Below are positions 51,646 to 59,920 of a stretch of DNA of 64,000 nt, one piece after another (the first letter of the stretch is position 1; every line of letters begins with the position of its first letter). The notes below the pieces were generated by a model. That model was not told the DNA's origin and made no database searches. It saw nothing but the letters and a program-made list of their open reading frames with translations. The position numbers and the translations under genes were made by a program. The DNA comes from Verrucomicrobiales bacterium (GTDB taxonomy: Bacteria; Verrucomicrobiota; Verrucomicrobiia; Verrucomicrobiales; V1-33): contig JAQGPJ010000102.1 of NCBI GenBank assembly GCA_028293125.1, positions 1 to 64,000 on the forward strand, read 5' to 3'.

Positions 51646-52131
51646 ATGCCTGTTGTGCCCCCCAGCGCCGTGACCGATGCCTGGCATGAACTCAATGATG
51701 CGGAGGGTGAAAACCTGTCGGACCTCGCCGCCCGCTTCCGGCGGGAGCAGCCGGTGCTGGCGGGCTATCTCCAAGCCGTCGAGGAGGCCGTGTCCTCCCG
51801 TGATGACCGCGGTCTGATTTTTTTCTATGGCCTGTGGGCCTGGCTGGCCTTCCGGAAGTGCGGGGGCGCGGACCACGAGGTGACCGAGGACCGGATTGAG
51901 GCCGCTTGGGAGCGGAATGAGAGGGAGATGGAGCTGCTGGGAGCCGGCAGTCAGCGGCAGTGGCATCATGAGGCCCGGGCCCTGACCCGCGAATACCGCC
52001 AGATGGCTTTGCTGGGAGCCATCACCGAATCCGTGATGGATCCCGATCTTCTCGACAATCCGCGCACCGACGACTTCTCGGGGATTATCCTCCTCCACGT
52101 CAAAACAGCCATCGACAGCCTGGACGGCTGA
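51646..52131 (+). CDS. Uncharacterised soluble protein (161 aa)
   Basis: Mostly helical, acidic, no signal peptide: DAWHELNDAEGENLSDLAAR, FFYGLWAWLAFRKCGGADHE, WERNEREMELLGAG, DDFSGIILLHVKTAIDSLDG. I know no named family; related proteins are found among Verrucomicrobiota. Divergent from leuS and convergent with the SDR gene of the next operon. Confidence 0.7.
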   Translation: MPVVPPSAVTDAWHELNDAEGENLSDLAARFRREQPVLAGYLQAVEEAVSSRDDRGLIFFYGLWAWLAFRKCGGADHEVTEDRIEAAWERNEREMELLGAGSQRQWHHEARALTREYRQMALLGAITESVMDPDLLDNPRTDDFSGIILLHVKTAIDSLDG

Positions 52132-52201
52132 ATCCGCGCACCAGTCACCTCTCAGGAACAGTCTGAAACTCCAACGCGGATGGGAAGCGAAAACCCCGGA
52201 G

Positions 52202-52960
52202 TCAGAGACGGCTGTCGAGGGCAAAGGTCTGGCCTGAGGTGTGCGGCAGCTGCTGATGAAGAAAGAGCAGAAACCGGGCGGTGTGCAGAGGAGTGTTGAA
52301 ACGCCCCAGCAGATGCTGCTGGCGGGCGGCTTCGTGGGCCGCGGCGGGAAGATCCGCATTGAAGGCGGTGGGCATCCAGCCGGGGAGGACGGTGTTGACC
52401 CGGATATTGTCAGGGCCGAACTCGGCGGCGAGGGACTGCCCCAGGGCGGCAAGGCCGGCTTTGGCGGCCCCGTAGGCAGTCTGTCCGGCGACACCACGCC
52501 GGGCCGTGTGGGAGCCGATGCCAACAATATGGCCGTGCTTTTGGCGGGCCATGAGACGCACTGCGGCGCGGGAGCAGAGAAAAGCCCCGCGCAGATTCAC
52601 GGACATTACTTGGTCCCAATCCCCGGACTCCAATTTTAAAAGAGGCGCATCGCGGCGCAGACCGGCATTGTTGATCAGCAGGTCCAGCCGCTCCAGCCGG
52701 TTGAACCAGGCGTCGACCGTACCCGACTGGCGGACATCCAGTTCAATTTTGCCGGGAGCGAGCACCTTCCATCCGGCCTCCTGAAAAACCGCGGCGATGG
52801 CCTGCCCCAAAGTTCCCTGTCCGCCGGTGATCACCATCACCGGGGGAGCTCCTGGCGGACGGTCCGCGCACGGAAAACCCTCATGGATCAGCGGGCCGGG
52901 TGTCATTTCCAGCAGGTGGGGATTGGCGTTTTCACCGGGGTGGCACTGAGGCTCCGTCAC
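52202..52960 (-). CDS. FabG-like SDR oxidoreductase
   Basis: 252 residues, classical SDR. Cofactor loop VITGGQGTLGQAIAAVFQEA (G-x3-G-x-G variant), DLLINNAGLRRD, catalytic Ser in IVGIGSHTARRG, Y-x3-K in QTAYGAAKAGLAALGQSLAA, and PGWMPTAFN. An N-terminal extension of 40 residues before the fold may be artificial: ATG 52906 or ATG 52837 are alternatives. With the first start it overlaps the upstream gene by 29 bases, so translation is likely coupled. A housekeeping-type enzyme as last member of an operon of exported proteins is unusual. Substrate unknown. Confidence 0.82.
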   Translation of the reverse strand: MTEPQCHPGENANPHLLEMTPGPLIHEGFPCADRPPGAPPVMVITGGQGTLGQAIAAVFQEAGWKVLAPGKIELDVRQSGTVDAWFNRLERLDLLINNAGLRRDAPLLKLESGDWDQVMSVNLRGAFLCSRAAVRLMARQKHGHIVGIGSHTARRGVAGQTAYGAAKAGLAALGQSLAAEFGPDNIRVNTVLPGWMPTAFNADLPAAAHEAARQQHLLGRFNTPLHTARFLLFLHQQLPHTSGQTFALDSRL

Positions 52961-53435
52961 TCAGAAAACGCAGAAGGGCCTCCAGTTCGGCGGGTGCCGG
53001 AACAGTGGCCGCTTTTCCGGACAGTGGGGGCGCGGGAGCCGCAGGACGTTTGACCGCCGGGCCCCCGGGCCCATTGAGCTCCAAGCCCTGACCCTCTGTC
53101 CGCGGCAGTGCCACCAAGGGCTGCACCCGGTCCAGCTCCAGCTGCACGCGGGCAGCCCCGGCGGTGTCACCGGCGGCCAGCAGGGAGCGCTGCAGGGCCG
53201 CCAGCTCATCAGCATAACGCGCCAGCACGGCCAGCAAATCGGCATTCCTCCCGGCGGCATATTGGGCCTCAAGAGCCGTCAGCACCGGATCGGCGGTGGC
53301 GGGCGCGGGTTCGGCCAAGCCGGCATTAGCGGGCTTTTTCTGCTCTTCGTCCGCTGCCCGCAGAATGAACGGAAGAGGAAGGGAAACCGCCAAAGCGGTC
53401 AGAGCAGCCATGCCGGATGGGGGAATCAGTTTCAT
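52932..53435 (-). CDS. Exported helical protein, GDxxGAxxV type (167 aa)
   Basis: Signal peptide (MAALTALAVSLPLPFILRAA), then a helical core DPVLTALEAQYAAGRNADLL and LLAAGDTAGAARVQLELDRV, then a Pro/Ala-rich tail and a final helix LEALLRFLSDG. The GD-x2-GA-x2-V-x2-E helix recurs in both upstream genes, pointing to a common building block. Only one base separates it from the previous stop. Function unknown. Confidence 0.7.
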   Translation of the reverse strand: MKLIPPSGMAALTALAVSLPLPFILRAADEEQKKPANAGLAEPAPATADPVLTALEAQYAAGRNADLLAVLARYADELAALQRSLLAAGDTAGAARVQLELDRVQPLVALPRTEGQGLELNGPGGPAVKRPAAPAPPLSGKAATVPAPAELEALLRFLSDGASVPPR

Positions 53436-53436
53436 G

Positions 53437-54996
53437 TCAGGAACCGGAGCCCGGGATGGAGGTGAGGCGCAGGCCCTTCAGATCACAGAGGGATCCGTCG
53501 CTTTTCGCCAGGGAATTGACGCGCAGAAGCAGGTGGTCCGAACCCTTGCCAATGGTGACCCTGCCAGGGCGGATGATGGTGGCGATTCCTCCCTCCCCAC
53601 CGGAGGCGACACTGATGGGCAGGGAGGCATCGGGCGTGGCGGATCCCCCGCCGCCCGTGCTGAAAAGACTGGCGGTGCCGCCGGTTTCAGGGGACAGACG
53701 GCATTCCAGCTCCACGTCATAGGTGCCCGGGGGAATGCCCAGTTTGGTGAGCTTCCAGATGATCTCGCAGGAGCCGGCGGGCCGCAGACGGATGAGGTAA
53801 TCCTTCTGGGAGGTCAGGCGCGCCTCGCCCCGGATGGTGGTGGCCAGGCTGTCATTGACCGGCAGCCTGAAAGTTATGGGCGTCAAAAGGGAGTCACCGC
53901 TGCCTTGCTCCAGACGTTTCTTCTCCTGCCGCAGCTGGGCCAGAGTGTCGGTGTCCTTTGTCAGGGGGATCCGGGCCTCCAAATCCGTGAGACTTTTCAG
54001 GTATTTGGCATTCAGAGTGCGGGTCTGCTCAGCGAACTGCCGTTGATAGACCTCCCTGAGATGGGTAAGTTCGATGTTGCTGAGGGGGGGGCGCGCAGTG
54101 GTGGGCAGGAGTTCCAAGCCCCGGAAATCCATCAGTCCCATGGGCTGGCAGTCCAGAGCCCGCAGGGAAATTACGGCCCGCGGGCCCGCGATCTCCACCA
54201 CTCCCAAGCTGAGTGTCTGGTAAACCTCCCAGCCACCGGTGGGTCTGATGGTGCGGTGCAGCACGGAGGGACCGGTGCCGGGACTCACCATGCGGAACTC
54301 CACAATACCGCCCCCGGCGTTGTTGCGGCGGGGCAGGGGCGGACCCGGCGGAACCACACCTTCCGGACCTCCTCCCGGCGGACGGAAAGGGGGAGGACCG
54401 GCGGACGGTTTTTGCAGAGGGTCCGGCTGGTCATTTTCATTACCAGGCCCCAGGGTGCCAAAGGTCAGCCGGACCTCGTAGAAACCGGACGCGGCGTTGG
54501 GAAGCTGCCACTCCAAGGCGCCGCCGGCCCTTTTAAAACGGAGATTTGGTTTTCCGGGCTCGGAATGCTCCACAGCGCCAATCATCCGTGCCTGATCGGA
54601 CCGCAGCTGCAGGGGGGACCGGGAGCCGTAGCCACTGCCCGTGTCCGGCATGCCATTGGGCCGCGCACCGCCCCGGAGGGAGAGCATCTTTTCCCGCACG
54701 CGGGCTGCTCCGGTGAGATCGCCGGCGGTGATACGCTGCTTCTCCAGAGCATTCAGAACCGTCAGCCACCGCTCCTGGGCGGCCTTTCCAGTATCGGTGA
54801 GCACAGACCGGTAGCGCTGCCTCAGCGCGGTGAGGGCGGAAGGATCCTTCAACGGGGATGCCGGCGCGGGAGCCTGGGCTCCGGAAATCACGGAAAGCCC
54901 GGCTGCCGTCAGTCCGAAGGCCAGCACCCCCGGCACAAGGCGGAGCCGCAGCGGCCACGGGAAGGCTCCAAACCGGGCAGCGGAGGAAAGCTTCAT
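53437..54996 (-). CDS. Exported protein with helical repeat and beta-sandwich domains (519 aa)
   Basis: Signal peptide with VPGVLAFGLTAAGLSVISGA; helical block with RYRSVLTDTGKAAQERWLTV and ITAGDLTGAARVREKMLSLR; first beta-sandwich (about 135-290, GFYEVRLTFGTLG and GGIVEFRMVSPGTGPS); a second helical block (about 295-355, LREVYQRQFAEQTRTLNAKY with a long coiled coil); second sandwich (about 365-519, PGTYDVELECRLSPETGG, IIRPGRVTIGKGSDHLLLRV). The sandwiches resemble carbohydrate- or protein-binding jelly rolls. Likely periplasmic or surface. Start ATG overlaps the previous gene's stop (ATGA). Confidence 0.75.
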   Translation of the reverse strand: MKLSSAARFGAFPWPLRLRLVPGVLAFGLTAAGLSVISGAQAPAPASPLKDPSALTALRQRYRSVLTDTGKAAQERWLTVLNALEKQRITAGDLTGAARVREKMLSLRGGARPNGMPDTGSGYGSRSPLQLRSDQARMIGAVEHSEPGKPNLRFKRAGGALEWQLPNAASGFYEVRLTFGTLGPGNENDQPDPLQKPSAGPPPFRPPGGGPEGVVPPGPPLPRRNNAGGGIVEFRMVSPGTGPSVLHRTIRPTGGWEVYQTLSLGVVEIAGPRAVISLRALDCQPMGLMDFRGLELLPTTARPPLSNIELTHLREVYQRQFAEQTRTLNAKYLKSLTDLEARIPLTKDTDTLAQLRQEKKRLEQGSGDSLLTPITFRLPVNDSLATTIRGEARLTSQKDYLIRLRPAGSCEIIWKLTKLGIPPGTYDVELECRLSPETGGTASLFSTGGGGSATPDASLPISVASGGEGGIATIIRPGRVTIGKGSDHLLLRVNSLAKSDGSLCDLKGLRLTSIPGSGS

Positions 54997-55799
54997 GGTC
55001 CGGTGGCGGTGGGAATGAGACGCACAGACCTGATCCTCAGATCATTGGCGGTGGATTCCGGCGTCACGGCTTTGAGTTCCAGGAACGGGGCATTGGCGTG
55101 CATCCGCAGAGTGCCCAAGGCCACCTTCCGCCAGCCCTCCGCATCCGGCGCAGGCGGAGCGGCGGAAGCAGTTTCGGAAGGGTTGCCCGTCCCTTTGTCC
55201 GCGCCGCCGAAGCGGCCTTCATCCCCGGACTTCAATGGGCGGCTGAGGGTGTGCAGGTTTCCGCTGACTTGAAAAACCGCGGCGCTGCCGGCGGAGTCCA
55301 CCGAAAGCCGGAAAGAGATCTCCACTTCATACCCGCCCTCCGGCAGGCCCGGCGGCAGCAGCCAGCGGGCGGCGGCTCCGGCGGCATCCCATCCGGTGAG
55401 CGCCTTGCCGGATTCGTCAGGCTTCACTCCGCCGGAGGTCTCCGCAGCCGCCGTCTCCAATGGCAGGCTGCCATCCGCAGCCACTTCCGGAGGAGCACCG
55501 GTTTTGGCAGCGGGGGCATCCGTTGAGGATTTCATCAGCTCCTCCATAGCCCTGCGCTCCTTCTGCACGGCGCGCACGCCCTCATAGTCGCCTTTGGATG
55601 CCAGCTTCTGTTCCAGTTCCTGCAGTGCCCGGCAAAATTCCCCGCGCAGCGGCAGCACCGTTTTGTCCACTTCCGCCGTGTGAGCTTTCTTCAAGGCATC
55701 AAAGGCGGCGGCCGGGGGCTGCGCGGCGGCCCACGGTCCGGTGCCAAGTCCTGTCATCAGGACTCCGGCAGGGAACAGACTGGCGGCGGCACTCCTCAT
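54993..55799 (-). CDS. Exported protein with helical repeat and beta-sandwich (268 aa)
   Basis: First gene of the leftward operon. The ATG at 55799 opens a signal peptide (AASLFPAGVLMTGLGTGPWAAA). Then one helical hairpin with AFDALKKAHTAEVDKTVLPL and LASKGDYEGVRAVQKERRAM, a Thr/Ala/Pro linker and a beta-sandwich with GGYEVEISFRLSVDSAGSAA, WRKVALGTLRMHANAPFLEL. It looks like a one-module version of the 519-residue protein behind it. The ATGA overlap with that gene suggests equal production. Function unknown. Confidence 0.75.
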   Translation of the reverse strand: MRSAAASLFPAGVLMTGLGTGPWAAAQPPAAAFDALKKAHTAEVDKTVLPLRGEFCRALQELEQKLASKGDYEGVRAVQKERRAMEELMKSSTDAPAAKTGAPPEVAADGSLPLETAAAETSGGVKPDESGKALTGWDAAGAAARWLLPPGLPEGGYEVEISFRLSVDSAGSAAVFQVSGNLHTLSRPLKSGDEGRFGGADKGTGNPSETASAAPPAPDAEGWRKVALGTLRMHANAPFLELKAVTPESTANDLRIRSVRLIPTATGP

Positions 55800-56148
55800 C
55801 GGATGTATTTTTGCCTGGCGGATTCCATCGCGCAATGCGCATTCCTGACCGCATCCGGCGCTTTCACCGGCCGGTCGGGAGGCGGCTTCATGGGAAATCC
55901 ATTCATTTTCCGCCCCGGGCCCATCCGCAAAGGCCGGTGACGGCAGCGGCCAAGCCACCGCCAACGGGCAAAGCGGTGTCAATCCGTGCAAAATGATGGG
56001 GTTTTTTGAGTAAAACCGCTCCGCAAATGCTGCGTGGAACACATCCGCGGGCAAAAAACTATTGAGCCGCGGAGCGCCACCGCTTATGGACTGGCTTGCC
56101 AACGCCGCAACCCTGGCTTCTCCCCCCATTTTCCCCCATTTCCATACC
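55800..56148. other. Divergent promoter region, operon versus citrate synthase
   Basis: 349 bases between two divergent starts. A small hairpin ggtttt...aaaacc lies at 56000-56017. No clean promoter boxes found for either direction; no gene in the interval. Confidence 0.4.
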
Positions 56149-57276
56149 ATGTCTCTTGTCGCCAAAGGTCTAGAAGGTATCGTCGCCAATGAATCCCGCC
56201 TCAGCGAGGTGGATGGAGCCAACGGGAAGCTCTGCTATCTCGGCTACAGCATTGATGACCTTGTGGAGCATACGACCTTTGAGGAGGTGGTGCATCTTCT
56301 TCACCGCGGCCATCTGCCCAATCAGACGGAACTGACCACCATCACGGAGGAACTGCGCAGCCACCGTTTCCTTCCTGCGGAGGTCACCAGCTTCCTGACC
56401 AGTCTGGCGAAGGACCTCGCCCCCATGACAGTTCTGCGCACGGCGGTCTCCCTGCTGGGCGCGCTGGATCTGCGCGGCGGCGATCAGGATGCAAAGCTGA
56501 ACGCGGAGCGCGCCGTGGCTCTCTGTGCGCAGATTCCGCTGATCATCGCCTGCTACCACCGCCACCGTCAGGGCCTGCCCTTTCCTGAAATCCGCAAGGA
56601 TCTCAGCGAAGCCGGCAGTTTTCTTTATTTGATAAGCGGTGAGGAGCCGACTCCGGAGGCCGTCAAAACCCTCGACGTGGCCTACATCATCCACGCCGAC
56701 CACGGGATGAACGCCAGCACTTTCAGCGCCCGCGTCACCATCGCCACTCTCAGCGACATGTATTCCGCCATCACCAGCGCCATCGGCACTCTCAAAGGGC
56801 CGTTGCACGGGGGGGCCAACGAGGGCGTGATCGACATGCTGCTTGAAATCGGAGAGGAGTCCGAAGTGGACGAATGGGTGGAGGACAAGCTGACGAAAAA
56901 AGCCAAGATCATGGGCATCGGCCACCGGGTTTATAAAGTGCTGGATCCGCGCGCCCCTCATCTTCAGAAAATGGCCATCAAGCTGACCGAGGAACTGGGC
57001 GAGCCGAAATGGATCCGCATGAGCGAGCGCATTGCCACCATCATGCGCGAACGCAAGAATCTCAACGCCAACGTCGATTTCTACAGCGCCACCGTGTATT
57101 ACAGCCTGGGCATTCCCACCGACCTTTTCACCCCCATCTTCGCCATCAGCCGCGCCGCCGGCTGGACCGCCCAAGTGCTGGAGCAGCTGGAGGACAACCG
57201 TCTCTACCGTCCGCTGACGGAGTACATCGGCCCGAAACCGCCGCAGCCGATCCTGCCGATCGGCCAGCGCCCGTGA
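56149..57276 (+). CDS. gltA: Citrate synthase (type II, citrate/2-methylcitrate group)
   Basis: 375 residues; condenses oxaloacetate and acetyl-CoA at the entry of the TCA cycle. Catalytic triad: His in TSAIGTLKGPLHGGANEG, His in IMGIGHRVYKVLDPRAP, Asp in LNANVDFYSATVYY; the substrate-binding HADHGMNASTFSARV is also present. Short N-terminus and length fit the archaeal/Gram-positive dimeric type that often also uses propionyl-CoA, so a 2-methylcitrate role is possible. I chose ATG 56149; earlier in-frame starts lack similarity. Its stop overlaps the fdhD start. Confidence 0.93.
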   Translation: MSLVAKGLEGIVANESRLSEVDGANGKLCYLGYSIDDLVEHTTFEEVVHLLHRGHLPNQTELTTITEELRSHRFLPAEVTSFLTSLAKDLAPMTVLRTAVSLLGALDLRGGDQDAKLNAERAVALCAQIPLIIACYHRHRQGLPFPEIRKDLSEAGSFLYLISGEEPTPEAVKTLDVAYIIHADHGMNASTFSARVTIATLSDMYSAITSAIGTLKGPLHGGANEGVIDMLLEIGEESEVDEWVEDKLTKKAKIMGIGHRVYKVLDPRAPHLQKMAIKLTEELGEPKWIRMSERIATIMRERKNLNANVDFYSATVYYSLGIPTDLFTPIFAISRAAGWTAQVLEQLEDNRLYRPLTEYIGPKPPQPILPIGQRP

Positions 57277-58169
57277 GTTCACCGGCATCGGTTTCGGTGC
57301 GACTCCAACGGCTGGTCCGCACGGACGCGGGAACGGTGTCCGCGGCTGATTTCCCTGATGAAGCCGCAGTTGAGGCTCCCCTGACCCTGCGCGTCGAGGG
57401 GCAGTCCGTGGCGGTGGTCATGCGCACCCCCGGCCACGACCGGGAACTGGCCGCCGGCTTTCTGCTGACGGAGGGAGTGATCCGGCACCGGCTGGATGTC
57501 TTTGAAATTTCCCTCTGTCCCTCCCTGGCCGGCAGCGGCGGTGGCAGTGAGGACTTTGGCGGCGGCAGCGTTGACGTGGTGCTGGCTGATCCCGCCGCGT
57601 GGGACCCGGCGCGTCTGACCCGACACGTCTTCACCTCCTCCAGCTGCGGGGTCTGCGGCAAAACGGATCTCACTCAGTTCCTGACCGCGGGTCACCGGCT
57701 GAATCCGAAGGACGGTCCCTTTATCACGGCAGACAGTCTTTTTCCTTTGCCCGCCAGGCTGCGGGAAGCCCAGCCGGCCTTCGAGGCCACCGGCGGCCTG
57801 CACGGCTGCGCTTGGTTTCCTCTGGAGGAGGGAGAGGACAGGGATGGAAAAACCTTTAAAAACACCACTGCAGCTCCAGAACTGGTTTTTGAGGATGTGG
57901 GCCGTCACAATGCCTTGGACAAGCTGATCGGCAGTGCCCTGCTGTCGGACAAACTGCCCCTCGCCCAGGGAGTTCTGCTGCTGAGCGGACGTGTCTCCTT
58001 TGAATTGATTCAGAAAGCCTCCGCCGCCGGTATTTCCATCGTGGCGGCTATCGGGGCCCCCAGCAGCCTGGCCATCGCCTGTGCCGAAGCCGCCGGAGTG
58101 ACGCTCTGCGGATTTTTAAAGGAGGGCCGGCTGAATCTCTACACCTGCCCGGAACGCCTCCGGCTTTGA
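57273..58169 (+). CDS. fdhD: Formate dehydrogenase accessory sulfurtransferase FdhD
   Basis: 298 residues; moves sulfur from cysteine desulfurase to the molybdenum cofactor of formate dehydrogenases. The GTG at 57273 overlaps the citrate synthase TGA (GTGA). Conserved blocks: VAVVMRTPGHDRELAAGFLL, the redox/transfer loop FTSSSCGVCGKTDL (the two Cys), TGGLHGCAWF, FEDVGRHNALDKLIGSALL, LLLSGRVSFELIQKASAAGI and AAGVTLCGFLK. A Gly/Ser-rich insert (SGGGSEDFGGGS) is unusual. No formate dehydrogenase gene is in the window. Confidence 0.92.
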   Translation: MSSPASVSVRLQRLVRTDAGTVSAADFPDEAAVEAPLTLRVEGQSVAVVMRTPGHDRELAAGFLLTEGVIRHRLDVFEISLCPSLAGSGGGSEDFGGGSVDVVLADPAAWDPARLTRHVFTSSSCGVCGKTDLTQFLTAGHRLNPKDGPFITADSLFPLPARLREAQPAFEATGGLHGCAWFPLEEGEDRDGKTFKNTTAAPELVFEDVGRHNALDKLIGSALLSDKLPLAQGVLLLSGRVSFELIQKASAAGISIVAAIGAPSSLAIACAEAAGVTLCGFLKEGRLNLYTCPERLRL

Positions 58170-58171
58170 AG

Positions 58172-58197
58172 GCCGCCGACCGGATTCGAACGGCGGC
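58172..58197 (+). terminator. Hairpin after fdhD
   Basis: gccgccg pairs perfectly with cggcggc around 12 bases, immediately after the fdhD stop. No T-run follows, so a terminator is only possible. Confidence 0.4.
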
Positions 58198-58217
58198 ATC
58201 CTCTCGATGACAAAACA

Positions 58218-58246
58218 TTGCACTGTGGAGAACGGGCAGATTATAC
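58218..58246 (+). promoter_or_regulatory. Sigma-70 promoter of the zinc-ribbon/HTH paralogue operon
   Basis: TTGCAC, 17-base spacer, TTATAC (TATACT one base on). Predicted start about 58253, 20 bases before the ATG at 58274. The best vegetative-type promoter I see in the window. Confidence 0.6.
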
Positions 58247-58273
58247 TGGCTGCCCACTCCCGATTATTTTCCA

Positions 58274-59857
58274 ATGTCCCTTACTCCCTCTCCGCAGGAT
58301 TGGCTGGTTCTTCAATGCCCGGCATGTGGCACCCGGATGAAATCGCGCCGCAATGTGGCGGAGGAGGGCACCGTGCTGCTGTGCCCCTCCTGCCGGCAGA
58401 CGGTGACCATCCCCGGTGCGGAGCCGGAGCCGGATCCCGGGCGGGCGCATGGCAATCCTCCAAACAGGGAGAAGGAGGAAACCCATCTGCCTGCAGGCCT
58501 CGGCCTGGGGCCTGACTTTCCACCGGAACGCCAGCGGCATCCAGCGGCCCCGAAGGAGAACAGCCCGGTCTTCCATCTGAAGGAAGGGGTGGTTTTTGAG
58601 GGGGGCAGGGTGCCGCTGAATTTCCCCTCAAAACCCCGGGAGCGTGTGGATGATTATTCCGGCGCACATCCGGAATTCGATGGCTCCGCTGCGGCGGAAA
58701 ACGACGACGATGGTGTCGGTGGAAAAAACTTTCCCCGCCAGGACCGCCGCGTGCGCATCAAACGCCGGCGGCGCGGCAATGAGAAAATCCACACAGAGGT
58801 GGCCGACTGGAACGACACTGATCTGGACCGTGTGCAGGAGGCTGAAACCGCGGCCGATGTCTGGGACAGCGTCAAAGCCATGCCTGACGATTATTCCTCT
58901 GATGGACAGGAATATGTGGTTGAAGGCCGGGAGGGCGCTCCACGGAAAAAAGTGAGCCGCCGCCGGGCACAGAAGGGAGGCCGGCTTTTTTTTCAGCGGC
59001 TCACTGTTCTGTCCAAATATCTAACCGCCGGCCTTGGCCTGCTGCTGGCGGGTGTGGCGGTCTACGGGATCATCATGCTCCGTAAAACTCCGCCTTCCGT
59101 CATTTCGCCATCCACACCGGCTCCGGCGGAGGAAACCATCGACCGCCGCGTGCTCACGGAGACGGATAGCCAGGGAGCTGAAAAAGCGGTCCGGGATTTT
59201 CTGGCAGCGGATGGGGTCGAGGCCAAACTGCGTCTGGTGCGCCTGCCGCAGCATGTGCGTCCCCTGATGGAAAAATGGTATCAAACCCATCCTCCGGGCC
59301 CGCTTAACGCGGGGCCAATTGACCTGAAGCAGAAAACAGGGGGGGATATCGGTTCGCCAGGTTACTTTGTCATTCTCGCTGTGCCGGTTCAAATGCCGGA
59401 CCCGTTGAACCGCGGCAGCACGGTGGAGGAGCTGACCTTCTTTTCCGTGGAGGAAATCCGCAAGGGCTCTGCCAGCACCTACCTTGTGGACTGGGAGACC
59501 TCCACCGGTTATCAGGAAATGCCATTCGAAACCTTTAAGGCAACTATGCCCAAGGAAGCCCACCGGTTCCGCGTTTTTGTGAAAAATGCTGATTATTACA
59601 ATCACAATTTCACGGAAAAGGATTGGCACTGTGTGGAGGTGTATTACCCCGGACGTGAACTCCGTCTCTGGGGTTATATCAGGCGGTCCGCCATTGAGGC
59701 GCGGATGCTGCTGATCAAACTGGAGTCAGGATGGGGTGGCGCCCTCATCGCGGAGCTTCAGTATCCGGAAAATTCCACCTCGCGTGATCAGGTGGTTTTA
59801 ACCCGCATGGTGCATCCTTCCTGGTATTACGCCGAAGGCGAGGAAATTGAGAAATAG
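58274..59857 (+). CDS. Membrane protein: cytoplasmic zinc ribbon plus paralogous C-terminal domain (527 aa)
   Basis: N-terminal zinc ribbon with LQCPACGTRMKSRRN and LLCPSCRQTV (C-x2-C pairs, residues 15-40), then about 200 residues of charged disordered linker (NFPRQDRRVRIKRRRRG), one transmembrane helix (about 250-275, YLTAGLGLLLAGVAVYGIIM) and an extracytoplasmic domain of about 235 residues (KLRLVRLPQHVRPLMEKWYQ, YLVDWETSTGYQEMPFE, VKNADYYNHNF, EVYYPGRELRLWGYIRRS, AELQYPENS). The last domain is clearly homologous to that of the next gene. Topology suggests a signal link between a periplasmic domain and a cytoplasmic nucleic-acid or protein-binding ribbon. Family unknown to me. Confidence 0.75.
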   Translation: MSLTPSPQDWLVLQCPACGTRMKSRRNVAEEGTVLLCPSCRQTVTIPGAEPEPDPGRAHGNPPNREKEETHLPAGLGLGPDFPPERQRHPAAPKENSPVFHLKEGVVFEGGRVPLNFPSKPRERVDDYSGAHPEFDGSAAAENDDDGVGGKNFPRQDRRVRIKRRRRGNEKIHTEVADWNDTDLDRVQEAETAADVWDSVKAMPDDYSSDGQEYVVEGREGAPRKKVSRRRAQKGGRLFFQRLTVLSKYLTAGLGLLLAGVAVYGIIMLRKTPPSVISPSTPAPAEETIDRRVLTETDSQGAEKAVRDFLAADGVEAKLRLVRLPQHVRPLMEKWYQTHPPGPLNAGPIDLKQKTGGDIGSPGYFVILAVPVQMPDPLNRGSTVEELTFFSVEEIRKGSASTYLVDWETSTGYQEMPFETFKATMPKEAHRFRVFVKNADYYNHNFTEKDWHCVEVYYPGRELRLWGYIRRSAIEARMLLIKLESGWGGALIAELQYPENSTSRDQVVLTRMVHPSWYYAEGEEIEK

Positions 59858-59920
59858 GTTGGTTTTTGCCGATGGCCCGGCGACCGTGCCGGACTCATTT
59901 TTCTCCGCGGCTGTCCTATC

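Noticed and set aside
58172-58265. tRNA-like 3' end on the minus strand (CCGTTCGAATCCGG)
   Set aside because: The T-stem does not pair over five bases, no D-arm or anticodon arm can be drawn, and the acceptor strand has no partner. The GC arms form a simple hairpin after fdhD.
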